A DNA stretch of 64,000 nt from Pseudochrobactrum saccharolyticum. GTDB taxonomy: Bacteria; Pseudomonadota; Alphaproteobacteria; Rhizobiales; Rhizobiaceae. Shown here one piece after another: positions 54,283 to 62,045 of this stretch. The translations under genes and the position numbers were made by a program. Position 1 is the stretch's first letter, and the number at the start of each line of letters is the position of its first letter. The stretch lies in assembly GCF_008801715.1 (NCBI RefSeq), contig NZ_VZPG01000002.1, positions 186,001 to 250,000 of the forward strand. The letters run 5' to 3'. Below the pieces are notes generated by a model. The model made no database searches. It saw nothing but the letters and a program-made list of their open reading frames with translations, and was not told the DNA's origin.

Positions 54283-56631
54283 TCAGGCAGCGGCGCGCAA
54301 CTGGCGGGCAGCTTCAACCAGATTGACAAGAGCCGGTTTGGTTTCTGCCCAGCCACGGGTTTTCAAACCGCAATCCGGATTGACCCAAATCTGCTGCGCC
54401 TTGAGTTTCTGCGCTGCTTTTTCGATCAGATCGACCATTTCTTCCACATCAGGAATACGTGGCGAGTGAATGTCATAGACCCCCGGACCAATTTCGTTCG
54501 GATAGCCCTGTTCGGAGAAAGCGCTCAGTAGTTCCATTTTGGAACGTGAGGTTTCAATCGAAATCACATCGGCATCCAGTGCTGCAATCGCAGGCATAAT
54601 GTCGTTGAATTCCGAATAGCACATATGAGTGTGGATCTGGGTTTCATCTTGCACGCCAGCGGCGCTGAGACGGAACGCTGTCACAGCCCATTCCAGATAG
54701 GCAGCCCAGTCGCTTTTACGCAGCGGCAAACCTTCACGCAGAGCCGGTTCATCAATCTGGATAATGCTGATACCTGCGGCTTCCAGATCGGTCACTTCAT
54801 CACGCAATGCCAGAGCAATCTGGCGGCAAACCTCGGAACGTGGCAGATCATCGCGCACGAATGACCATTGCAGCATGGTGACAGGGCCGGTGAGCATACC
54901 TTTCATTGGCTTATCGGTTTTGCTCTGAGCGAATTTTGCCCATTCGACGGTCATGGCAACCGGACGGGAAACATCGCCATAGATTACCGGAGGGCGCACA
55001 TAGCGCGAGCCGTAGCTCTGTACCCAGCCGGATTGGGTGAAGGCATAGCCGTCGAGCTGTTCGCCGAAATATTGCACCATGTCATTGCGTTCAAATTCGC
55101 CGTGTACCAGAACGTCAATGCCGATTTCTTCCTGCCAACGGATCGCTGTTTCGGTTTCCTGTTCGAGGAAGTTTTGATAGTCGGAGGCAGACAATTCGCC
55201 TTTGGTAAAGCGCGAACGTGCCTGACGGACTTCTGCGGTTTGCGGGAAGGAGCCGATAGTTGTAGTCGGATAGAGGGGCAGTTTCAGGTGGTCGGCCTGT
55301 AATTTGACGCGTGCATCAAACGGGCTGTTGCGATGCGACTGCGCATCGGTAATTGCTGCAACGCGTGTCTGCACTGCCTTATTATTGATCTTGGCTGAGG
55401 CCTTGCGGGCGGCAATGGCTTCATCCGATGCCTTTAAAGCGGTTTCTGCTGCTTCCGGCTTGTCACCAAGAACTGTGCCGAGCACAGTCAGTTCTTCCAG
55501 TTTCTGCACAGCAAAAGCCAGGGACTGGCGGATATCCGCATCGAGTTTCTTTTCCGATGCCAGATCAATCGGCACATGCAGTAACGAGCAGGATGGTGCA
55601 ATCTGCACAGTATCGGTGCCACGCTTGGCGATGACTGATTTCACGCGCTCGCTAATGCCACGCAGATCAGCGCGCCAGATATTGCGGCCGTCGATTACGC
55701 CGAGTGATAGCACCAGATCGGGGCGGGCGATTTTAGCAGCGGCATCAAGATCCTGTGGTGCGCGAACCAAATCCAGATGCAAACCGGCAACCGGCAGTGT
55801 GATAGCGGTCAGCAGATTGTCGCCATAGGAGCCGAAATAATTGGCCAGCAGGATTTTCAGTTCCGGCAGTTTTTCCGCCAGAAACTCATAGGTCGTGCGG
55901 ATAGATTCATGGTCGCGGGCATCAAGATCAAGGCTCAGAACCGGCTCATCAATCTGCACCCAGTCAGCGCCTGCGGCATGAAGCTGGACAAGAATTTCCG
56001 TATAGACCGGCAGTAGGGCTTCCAGTGTCTTGTTCAGATCAAAATTGGCATCGTTGGATTTGCCGAGCTTGAGGAAAGAGACTGGCCCGAGCAGAACAGG
56101 GCGGGTGTGAATGCCAAGTTCTTTGGCTTCATTGAATTCGTTGAGCGCTTTATTGTCGGTCAGGGTGAATGTCTGACCGGCGCTGAATTCCGGCACCATA
56201 TAATGGTAATTGGTGTCGAACCATTTGGTCATTTCCAGTGCGGGTACGCCATTACCGGAGGCGCCGTTGCCGTGATCACGGCCGCAGCTGCAACTTGCCA
56301 GTTCTATCGGTATAATGACCTTACCCCCGCGTGCCAATGCGAAATAGGTGTCCAGATCAACCTTGCCGCTTTTCCAGCCATAGACTGCCGGAATAACGCC
56401 GAGCGTTACAGCCAGATCAAGCACATGGTCATAGAGGGAGAAGTCATTGGACGGAATGTTCTTAATGCCTTTTTCCTGCTGCAGTTTCCAGTTGGCGGCG
56501 CGCAAGGATTTGGCAGTGGCAAGCAGGTCTTGCTGTGAGGATTTGCCTGCCCAGTAGGATTCAAGAGCGAATTTGAGTTCGCGCTGTTTTCCGATACGCG
56601 GAAAACCGAGATTGGCTGTAGTAACGGTCAT
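54283..56631 (-). CDS. metE: Cobalamin-independent methionine synthase
   Basis: Transfers a methyl group from methyl-tetrahydrofolate-triglutamate to homocysteine without B12. The 782 residues have the duplicated barrel of MetE: N-terminal LGFPRIGKQRELKFALESYW, and a C-terminal catalytic half with zinc ligands in HTHMCYSEF (His, Cys), ISIETSRSKME (Glu) and NPDCGLKTR (Cys). ATG at 56631 starts at the conserved N terminus after a GGGG site; the longer frame would translate the riboswitch. A cobalamin riboswitch precedes it, so it should be shut down when B12 allows the MetH enzyme to work. A terminator lies downstream. Confidence 0.96.
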   Translation of the reverse strand: MTVTTANLGFPRIGKQRELKFALESYWAGKSSQQDLLATAKSLRAANWKLQQEKGIKNIPSNDFSLYDHVLDLAVTLGVIPAVYGWKSGKVDLDTYFALARGGKVIIPIELASCSCGRDHGNGASGNGVPALEMTKWFDTNYHYMVPEFSAGQTFTLTDNKALNEFNEAKELGIHTRPVLLGPVSFLKLGKSNDANFDLNKTLEALLPVYTEILVQLHAAGADWVQIDEPVLSLDLDARDHESIRTTYEFLAEKLPELKILLANYFGSYGDNLLTAITLPVAGLHLDLVRAPQDLDAAAKIARPDLVLSLGVIDGRNIWRADLRGISERVKSVIAKRGTDTVQIAPSCSLLHVPIDLASEKKLDADIRQSLAFAVQKLEELTVLGTVLGDKPEAAETALKASDEAIAARKASAKINNKAVQTRVAAITDAQSHRNSPFDARVKLQADHLKLPLYPTTTIGSFPQTAEVRQARSRFTKGELSASDYQNFLEQETETAIRWQEEIGIDVLVHGEFERNDMVQYFGEQLDGYAFTQSGWVQSYGSRYVRPPVIYGDVSRPVAMTVEWAKFAQSKTDKPMKGMLTGPVTMLQWSFVRDDLPRSEVCRQIALALRDEVTDLEAAGISIIQIDEPALREGLPLRKSDWAAYLEWAVTAFRLSAAGVQDETQIHTHMCYSEFNDIMPAIAALDADVISIETSRSKMELLSAFSEQGYPNEIGPGVYDIHSPRIPDVEEMVDLIEKAAQKLKAQQIWVNPDCGLKTRGWAETKPALVNLVEAARQLRAAA

Positions 56632-56701
56632 TTCAATACCCCGACGAATGCTGGCAAATTGTTGCTGCGGGCAGAAGGCGTAGCCCTTTTTGTCTCTTAA
56701 A

Positions 56702-56831
56702 GATGTAACGGGCAGGTCTCCCGACTTGCGGGTCATCCTTCGCTTCCGGTCTTCCCGAAATGTCGCCATTTCAGTTGCCTGAAAGCCGATTTGTTGGCCG
56801 CTCCGCATTCCCTCTTAGCTTTCATACAATC
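56702..56831 (-). promoter_or_regulatory. Cobalamin riboswitch upstream of metE
   Basis: Read on the minus strand, the leader shows the conserved cores in order: AGAGGGAATGCGGAG (56801-56815), the B12-box-like GGCAACTGAAATGGC, CGGGAAGACCGGAAG, then GATGACCCGCAAGTCGGG and GAGACCTGCCCG. A closing stem GAT(T)GTA with TACATC (56825-56831 with 56702-56707) frames it. The 5' part departs from the commonest form, so it is probably a variant of the class. Binding of adenosyl- or methylcobalamin should repress metE. A GGGC...GCCC hairpin between it and the metE start may be the expression platform. Confidence 0.85.
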
Positions 56832-57260
56832 AGGCAAAGGTTTGGGAGGATTGCGCAATTGCAGGAAGAACCACGATATGGAGAGACTGCCTCATCAAAA
56901 ACTGAATGTCAATTGCGATATAAAGATTTGTTTATATGGATATGTAGTTATGAATTGCATTAAATTGCGCATTGATGCGTAAAAATCATTGGCAGGATGC
57001 AGAGGTGAAGTCTCGTCGATACGAATCAAATGGTGAAAATATGCGCCGTCAGGGATTTGTGAGACGGCGGCGTCAGATTATTTTTCTAATATACATTTCC
57101 GCGTCAGCGCATGTCGCATTAATCATGTGCTTACGGTCTGATATTGTGCTGATTTTGCATAATGTCAGTATAGCTGCCATATTTTTATTGCGCGAATGGC
57201 TGGCAAAAGTTATGCAAAACGTAATTTTTCATGCTGCAATCGCAAGAAAGGGAAATTTCG

Positions 57261-58526
57261 ATGTCGCAGGATAATCCTCTCGAAAATGCACTCGTTCGTC
57301 TTGATGAAGCCGCCAGCCATCTGGATATTGACGCGGATGTTATCGAAAAGCTGAAATTTGCCCGAGAGACTACCAAGGTGCGACTGATGATCCGTATGGA
57401 TGACGGATCTCGAAAATCCTTTATTGCATGGCGTTGCCGTTATGATGATACACGCGGACCGACAAAGGGTGGCATCCGTTACCATCCTGAATCAACAGCT
57501 GAAGAAGTGGAAACACTGGCTTTCTGGATGACCTTCAAATGCGCAGTGATGAATCTGCCTTATGGCGGCGGCAAGGGCGCTATTCAGGTTGATCCGCGTA
57601 AACTCTCCAAAGCAGAGCTGGAACGGTTGTCACGCGCTTATATTCAGGCTTTTGCCCGTATTCTTGGGCCTGACCGCGATATTCCGGCACCGGATGTTTA
57701 CACCAATTCGATGATTATGGGCTGGATGGCCGACGAATATTCGCAGATGGTTGGCCAGTCATCGCCTGCGGTGATTACCGGTAAGCCGATTGCGCTCGGC
57801 GGCTCGCTTGGTCGTGATGATGCAACGGCGCGCGGCGGTTTCTATCTGGTGCGCCATCTGGCTGCCGATCTCGGGCTGTCAGAAGAACTGCATGTCACCA
57901 TTCAGGGTTTTGGTAATGCCGGTCAGCATATGGCCAAGCTGATGACCAGTGATGGTCATAAGATTGTTGCGGTGTCGGATTCTGAGGGCGCGGTTTATTG
58001 TGCATCCGGTCTGGATGTTGCGGCGCTGATCCATGCGAAGCAGAATGGCCGCTCGGTTCTGGCAACAGTCGGGCATGGCGGTCATGAGGCACTGGCAGCG
58101 GAAGATCTGGTCGGCGTTGCCTGTGATGTGCTGGTTCCTGCGGCGATGGAAGATATGATCCATGCACGCAATGCCGGTTCTGTGAAAGCCAAGCTGATTG
58201 TGGAGCTGGCCAATGGTCCTGTGACACCCGAAGCCGATGCTATTCTGGAAAAAATGGGCGTAACAATCCTGCCGGATATTCTGGCTAATGCCGGTGGCGT
58301 GACCGTTTCCTATTTTGAGTGGGTGCAGAACCGCCAGTGCTATTATTGGGAGCTGGAAGAAATCCATTCGCGCTTACGCGTGATTATGGAGCGGGAAGGT
58401 CGCGCTATCTGGAATGTTGCCAAGGACAAAGGCGTAACCATGCGCACCGCCGCTTATGTTCATGCGCTGTTGCGTCTCTCGCAGGCGATTGAAGCACACG
58501 GCACGCAAAGTGACTTTGTTGCGTAA
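57261..58526 (+). CDS. Glutamate dehydrogenase (Glu/Leu/Phe/Val family)
   Basis: Reversible oxidative deamination of glutamate to 2-oxoglutarate, 421 residues. The substrate domain has GPTKGGIRYHPES, MTFKCAVMNLPYGGGKGAI (catalytic Lys in PYGGGKG) and APDVYTNSMIMGWM; the Rossmann domain has IQGFGNAGQHMAKL. The size and motifs are those of the RocG/GudB group rather than E. coli GdhA, and NAD specificity is likely. ATG at 57261 follows AAGGGAAATTTCG; the longer frame has no conserved leader. The 429-base region upstream of it (56832-57260) holds its promoter and that of metE, with no gene seen. Its stop codon lies inside a tandem repeat. Confidence 0.92.
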   Translation: MSQDNPLENALVRLDEAASHLDIDADVIEKLKFARETTKVRLMIRMDDGSRKSFIAWRCRYDDTRGPTKGGIRYHPESTAEEVETLAFWMTFKCAVMNLPYGGGKGAIQVDPRKLSKAELERLSRAYIQAFARILGPDRDIPAPDVYTNSMIMGWMADEYSQMVGQSSPAVITGKPIALGGSLGRDDATARGGFYLVRHLAADLGLSEELHVTIQGFGNAGQHMAKLMTSDGHKIVAVSDSEGAVYCASGLDVAALIHAKQNGRSVLATVGHGGHEALAAEDLVGVACDVLVPAAMEDMIHARNAGSVKAKLIVELANGPVTPEADAILEKMGVTILPDILANAGGVTVSYFEWVQNRQCYYWELEEIHSRLRVIMEREGRAIWNVAKDKGVTMRTAAYVHALLRLSQAIEAHGTQSDFVA

Positions 58527-58596
58527 AACGCAATGGGTGTGATTTTGTTGCGTAAGATGCAACAGGAGCGACTTTGTTGCCTGAAAAGGTAACGGG
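58510..58596. repeat. Three 29-bp tandem repeats overlapping the end of the glutamate dehydrogenase gene
   Basis: Units begin at 58510, 58539 and 58568, each with TTTGTTGC and a small palindrome (TTGCGTAAAACGCAA in the first; GTTGC...GCAAC and GTTGC...GTAAC in the next). The first unit includes the stop codon of the glutamate dehydrogenase gene, so losing or gaining a unit would not change the protein. Confidence 0.75.
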
Positions 58597-58629
58597 AATT
58601 GATCCCCGATGCATATACAAAATATAATG

Positions 58630-58651
58630 AAGGCCGGTGAAAACCGGCCTT
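58630..58651. terminator. Intrinsic terminator, glutamate dehydrogenase side
   Basis: AAGGCCGGT and ACCGGCCTT pair around GAAA (58630-58638 with 58643-58651) with TTTT after it, about 100 bases past the dehydrogenase stop and shared with the converging VanZ-like gene. Confidence 0.88.
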
Positions 58652-58686
58652 TTCCATTTTATAAAGAAGATGAAGTATCTTTTTGA

Positions 58687-59034
58687 TTATTTTAAAGATT
58701 GTTTCCAGAAAAGAATGATTTTTCCGAGTGTAACACCGGCAATAGCACCAGCGGATTTGACAATGAAATCCGAGATTTCGCCATGTCTGTCCGGCGTCAG
58801 GCGCTGCATCAGTTCAAACAAGCCGGCAGCAGAAATCAGCATAATCAGAACCAGCGCCCAGCGCTTCGGATAGGCCAGACAAAACAGCAGGCCGATTACC
58901 AGCAGCATTGTAAAACGCTCGGCTGTCACATAGCCCGGAATATGCGGACGAAAGCCGATCGGACTAATGGTTACTGCAAGAAGTAAGGCCAGCATCAACC
59001 AGGCAAGAACAGGCAATACAGGGAAACGGCGCAT
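58687..59034 (-). CDS. VanZ-like small membrane protein
   Basis: Membrane protein of 115 residues with about four helices. The helices run through WLMLALLLAVTISPIGF, MLLVIGLLFCLAYP, LVLIMLISAAGLFELMQ and a C-terminal segment; the pattern FELMQRLTPDRHGEISDFIVKSAGAIAG matches VanZ-like proteins (quoted in part: LTPDRHGEISDFIVK). VanZ itself gives low-level teicoplanin resistance, but most such proteins are unassigned. Its ATG follows directly after the TAA of the upstream gene, so the two are coupled. Confidence 0.78.
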   Translation of the reverse strand: MRRFPVLPVLAWLMLALLLAVTISPIGFRPHIPGYVTAERFTMLLVIGLLFCLAYPKRWALVLIMLISAAGLFELMQRLTPDRHGEISDFIVKSAGAIAGVTLGKIILFWKQSLK

Positions 59035-59394
59035 TTATTCCTCGTCAGTCGGTAGCTGCTGGGTTTCATCCTCATTGCAGGGAAGATACAGCATTTCGGT
59101 AAACAGCGTTTTGACAGTCTCGCCGAGAAGGAAATCACGGCCGGCGATTTCATCGACGCCGATGCACCATTGCACGCCACGCGGAGAAAGGCCGAACTCC
59201 GTCGAGAGATAGGATTTGGCATATTCTACGCCGTCTGCGCAATCTGTCTGACGGGTGTCTTTACAAAACCCGCCTTCCTGAGCAAGCTGTTTCAGAGACT
59301 GCTGTCCGGCAGACATTGTATAGAAATAGGTGCCAGCGCAGGATGCTGCGACCACACCACCAATGCCGATCAATGCAATGACTGCTTTTCTCAT
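59035..59394 (-). CDS. Small exported or membrane-anchored protein of unknown function
   Basis: Protein of 119 residues. A hydrophobic N terminus (VIALIGIGGVVAASCAGTYFY) contains a Cys (C19) but no proper lipobox, so it is probably an uncleaved anchor or signal peptide. The rest has five more cysteines (FCKDTRQTDCADG; WCIGVD; LPCNED), which fits a disulphide-bonded periplasmic domain. It abuts the VanZ-like gene (TAAATG junction), so they share a transcript. No family was recognised. Confidence 0.7.
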   Translation of the reverse strand: MRKAVIALIGIGGVVAASCAGTYFYTMSAGQQSLKQLAQEGGFCKDTRQTDCADGVEYAKSYLSTEFGLSPRGVQWCIGVDEIAGRDFLLGETVKTLFTEMLYLPCNEDETQQLPTDEE

Positions 59395-59462
59395 CGTAAA
59401 CCTGTCTGGAGCGGGTTCGGAAGGCTTCTGTCTGCCGCCTTAGCACGGAGGGGGATTGAGGG

Positions 59463-59637
59463 CTAGAGCATTTCCCAGTCAAGTTGGGTCAACTTGACGC
59501 TCTTAAATTCGCCAAGTTGGGTCAACTTGACGCTCTTAAATTCGCCAAGTTGACCCAACTTGACGGCTGTGAAAATGCAACCAAATAAAGAATCTAGAGC
59601 GGACGCTATGGTTCAATCTGAACGCAAACCGCTCTAG
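59463..59637. repeat. Mosaic repeat with 33-bp tandem units, inverted orientation
   Basis: The element starts with CTAGAGCA (59463-59470) and ends with CGCTCTAG (to 59637). Inside are two full copies of a 33-bp unit (59481-59513 and 59514-59546) and a third partial one built on AAGTTGGGTCAACTTGAC, a perfect palindrome core, plus module A at 59594-59637. It is the reverse complement arrangement of the element at 63635-63775, which has one unit fewer. It lies inside the 530-base gap before mgtE; the rest of the gap (59638-59924) has no gene. Confidence 0.8.
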
Positions 59638-59811
59638 ACTACGCTTGAATGAATTATAACAGCTTTACAGGGCAGGTTTATGGATGAGCGCTTTTTGCCC
59701 ATATTCCAGCTGTGTTGCACATCGGACATATCGGTGATGATAAGTCATTTTTCCGGTGGTTTGCTGCGGTGCAGTACCTTGTTATTATGCGTATGGCTTT
59801 TTATAGAGTTG

Positions 59812-59828
59812 CTGTGCGCATTGCACAG
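59812..59828. promoter_or_regulatory. Inverted repeat upstream of mgtE
   Basis: CTGTGC and GCACAG (59812-59817 with 59823-59828) flank a 5-base centre about 100 bases before the mgtE start, next to a TATAGA sequence. A candidate operator; no known magnesium riboswitch pattern was recognised here. Confidence 0.35.
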
Positions 59829-59924
59829 ATACGACACAAAACGGATATACAGTTCTGTTAGACGCTGTTTTCCTGATTGCGTTCTTTCCCGTCCATTTTC
59901 TGCTCTCTCACTGAAACGGTTCAT

Positions 59925-61346
59925 ATGCAGCACACTGACCCGTCCCAAAATATTGATTCCGAAAAACATATCCGCGACGATGTGTATGATGAGGACGGTT
60001 CTGTCAGTGAGGCGCTTGTAACCCGTATTGAGGTTGCGCTTGAAGCGCGCGATGCCGATCTTCTGCGCGATGAAGTGCGCGATCTGCACCCTTCAGAACT
60101 CGGCCATCTGCTTGAAGCACTGGATGCCACTGAGCGTCAGTCGCTGGTGGAATTGCTCGGCGAAGAATTCGACTTTGAAGCGCTGACCGAGGTTGATGAA
60201 GCGATCCGTCTTGAGATCGTGGATGCCATGCCCAACGAGCAGATTGCCGAGGGCGTGCAGGAGCTCGATTCCGATGATGCGGTTTATATTCTTGAGGATA
60301 TGGACCAGCAGGATCAGGACGAGATTCTGGCCAAGCTGCCATTTACCGAGCGTATCCGGTTGCGTCGTGCGCTGGAATATCCGGAAGACAGTGCAGGGCG
60401 CCGTATGCAGACGGAATTTGTCGCCGTGCCGCCATTCTGGACGATTGGACAGACGATTGACTATATGCGTGAGGATAATGACCTGCCGGACAGGTTTTCG
60501 CAGGTTTTTGTAATCGATCCGGCTTTTCATCTGCTTGGCACGATTGATCTTGACCGCCTGTTGCGTGTGCAGCGCGTTGTGCGTGTGGAAGACCTGATGG
60601 TTGAGGCGCGCCACGCTATTCCCGCGACGATGGATCAGGAAGAAGCCGCGCAGATTTTTGAACAATATAACCTGCTGTCCACTGCTGTTCTCGATGAGAA
60701 TGAACGTCTCGTCGGCGTGCTGACGATTGACGATGTGGTGGATGTTATTCAGGAAGAAGCCGAAGAAGACATCATGCGTCTCGGTGGTGTGGGTGATGAA
60801 GAACTGTCCGACAGCTTCATGACTATTGCCCGCTCGCGCTCGCCGTGGCTGTTCGTCAATCTGTTTACGGCTTTTCTGTCTGCCTCAGTGATTGGTCTGT
60901 TTGACGGTACTATTCAGCAGATGGTGGCGCTGGCTGTGCTGATGCCGATTGTTGCCTCAATGGGCGGTAATGCGGCAACCCAGACCATGACCGTGACTGT
61001 GCGTGCGATTGCCACCCGTAATATTGATATTCACAATGCGGCACGCGTTATCCGCCGTGAGGCGCTGATCGGGCTGCTTAACGGCATGATGTTTGCAATT
61101 ATGATCGGTACAGTTGCGGGTTATTGGTTTGATAACTGGCATCTCGGCGGCATTATCGGCAGTGCAATGATTATCAATATGCTGGCGGCAGCCTTGGGCG
61201 GAATTCTCATTCCGCTGCTGTTGCACCGTCTGGGTGCGGATCCGGCCATTGCATCTGCGGTTTTTGTGACCACTGTGACGGATGTGATCGGCTTCTTCGC
61301 CTTTCTCGGTCTGGCGACCTGGTGGTTCGGCTTCTCGTTCTCTTAA
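59925..61346 (+). CDS. mgtE: Magnesium transporter MgtE
   Basis: Mg2+ channel of 473 residues. It has the cytosolic N domain (about 45-150, acidic superhelix), two CBS domains (about 155-275), a connecting helix and the transmembrane pore (about 300-470, five helices). The pore signature appears in PIVASMGGNAATQTMTV, with further helices through LLNGMMFAIMIGTVAGYWF and VTTVTDVIGFFAFLGLA. The CBS/N domains close the channel at high magnesium. The start 59925 is the first ATG; the longer frame begins with TTG in the upstream spacer. It is transcribed alone. Confidence 0.94.
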   Translation: MQHTDPSQNIDSEKHIRDDVYDEDGSVSEALVTRIEVALEARDADLLRDEVRDLHPSELGHLLEALDATERQSLVELLGEEFDFEALTEVDEAIRLEIVDAMPNEQIAEGVQELDSDDAVYILEDMDQQDQDEILAKLPFTERIRLRRALEYPEDSAGRRMQTEFVAVPPFWTIGQTIDYMREDNDLPDRFSQVFVIDPAFHLLGTIDLDRLLRVQRVVRVEDLMVEARHAIPATMDQEEAAQIFEQYNLLSTAVLDENERLVGVLTIDDVVDVIQEEAEEDIMRLGGVGDEELSDSFMTIARSRSPWLFVNLFTAFLSASVIGLFDGTIQQMVALAVLMPIVASMGGNAATQTMTVTVRAIATRNIDIHNAARVIRREALIGLLNGMMFAIMIGTVAGYWFDNWHLGGIIGSAMIINMLAAALGGILIPLLLHRLGADPAIASAVFVTTVTDVIGFFAFLGLATWWFGFSFS

Positions 61347-61484
61347 ACTTGTGTGTTTTAAAGTTGCGTAATATGCGTCTTATGCGATTTTTTGTTGCGT
61401 ATTTTTTATTATTTAATATTGAATGATATTTTGCTTTGTGAGCGGGGATTTTCGCGATTTACAGCAAAAGTGAGATTTTTACAG

Positions 61485-61523
61485 GCCGGATTGTTTTTCG
61501 GGTACTCCCAAAAACAATCCGGC
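61485..61523. repeat. Long palindrome with a third partial arm
   Basis: GCCGGATTGTTTTT (61485-61498) pairs with AAAAACAATCCGGC (61510-61523); the loop carries GGG and CCC that extend the stem. A further ATCCGGC follows at about 61531. It lies about 140 bases behind mgtE and before the MerR gene and could act as a bidirectional terminator. Other bases of the 277-base gap contain no gene. Confidence 0.6.
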
Positions 61524-61623
61524 AAAAATAATCCGGCAATGACTATCAAGCAATTGCGAATGAAATATTGACTTTTACGTAAATGCGATGTCACAAAGAG
61601 AAGAAAACAAGTTGGTGGACTGA

Positions 61624-62010
61624 ATGCGTGAATATTATTCGATTACGGAGCTGACGAGGGAGTTTGGGATTTCCACACGAACTCTGCGCTTTTATGAAGA
61701 CGAGGGGTTAATTCATCCTCTGCGTCGTGGTCGGACACGTCTTTTCCGTCCTTCAGACCGGCATTTGCTTAAACAGATTATGCGTGGCAAACGGCTCGGC
61801 TTTTCGATTGCTGAAATTCACGAAATTATCCAGATGTATCGCGAACCACCGGGTGAGGCCGGTCAGCTGCGCCTGCTCATTAAGCGCGTTGAAGAAAAGC
61901 GCGAGGATTTGCGCCAGAAACGTCGCGATATTGACGAGACATTGAGCGAGTTGGATCAGGTTGAAGAAGCCTGCATCGGACGCATGGCCGAGCTGGGTGT
62001 GCGTACCTGA
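61624..62010 (+). CDS. MerR-family transcriptional regulator
   Basis: Regulator of 128 residues. The winged HTH at the N terminus (YSITELTREFGISTRTLRFYEDEGL, quoted in part as GISTRTLRFYEDEGL) is followed by RRGRTRLFRPSD, and a dimerisation helix fills the C-terminal half. There are only one or two cysteines and no metal-binding loop, so it is not a metal sensor of the MerR/CueR kind; it is closer to short regulators such as LiuR/SoxR-unlike forms. No target gene is adjacent, so its regulon cannot be inferred. Confidence 0.88.
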   Translation: MREYYSITELTREFGISTRTLRFYEDEGLIHPLRRGRTRLFRPSDRHLLKQIMRGKRLGFSIAEIHEIIQMYREPPGEAGQLRLLIKRVEEKREDLRQKRRDIDETLSELDQVEEACIGRMAELGVRT

Positions 62011-62045
62011 CAGCACGTTTAATTAAGCGGAAGGGCAGTCTATTC

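Noticed and set aside
56632-56808. N-terminal extension of MetE of 59 codons
   Set aside because: The frame is open but translates through the riboswitch core, and the conserved MetE N terminus begins at the 56631 ATG.
56972-57274. 100-codon frame before glutamate dehydrogenase
   Set aside because: Overlaps the dehydrogenase start in another frame, with unusual Arg-rich then hydrophobic composition and no leader or Shine-Dalgarno; likely chance.
59481-59580. CRISPR array
   Set aside because: Repeats are contiguous with no variable spacers and contain their own palindromes; no cas genes are present. They are tandem units of an intergenic repeat.
59680-60021. 113-codon frame overlapping the mgtE start
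   Set aside because: Overlaps the first 97 bases of mgtE in another frame, with Cys/Leu-rich noise-like composition.
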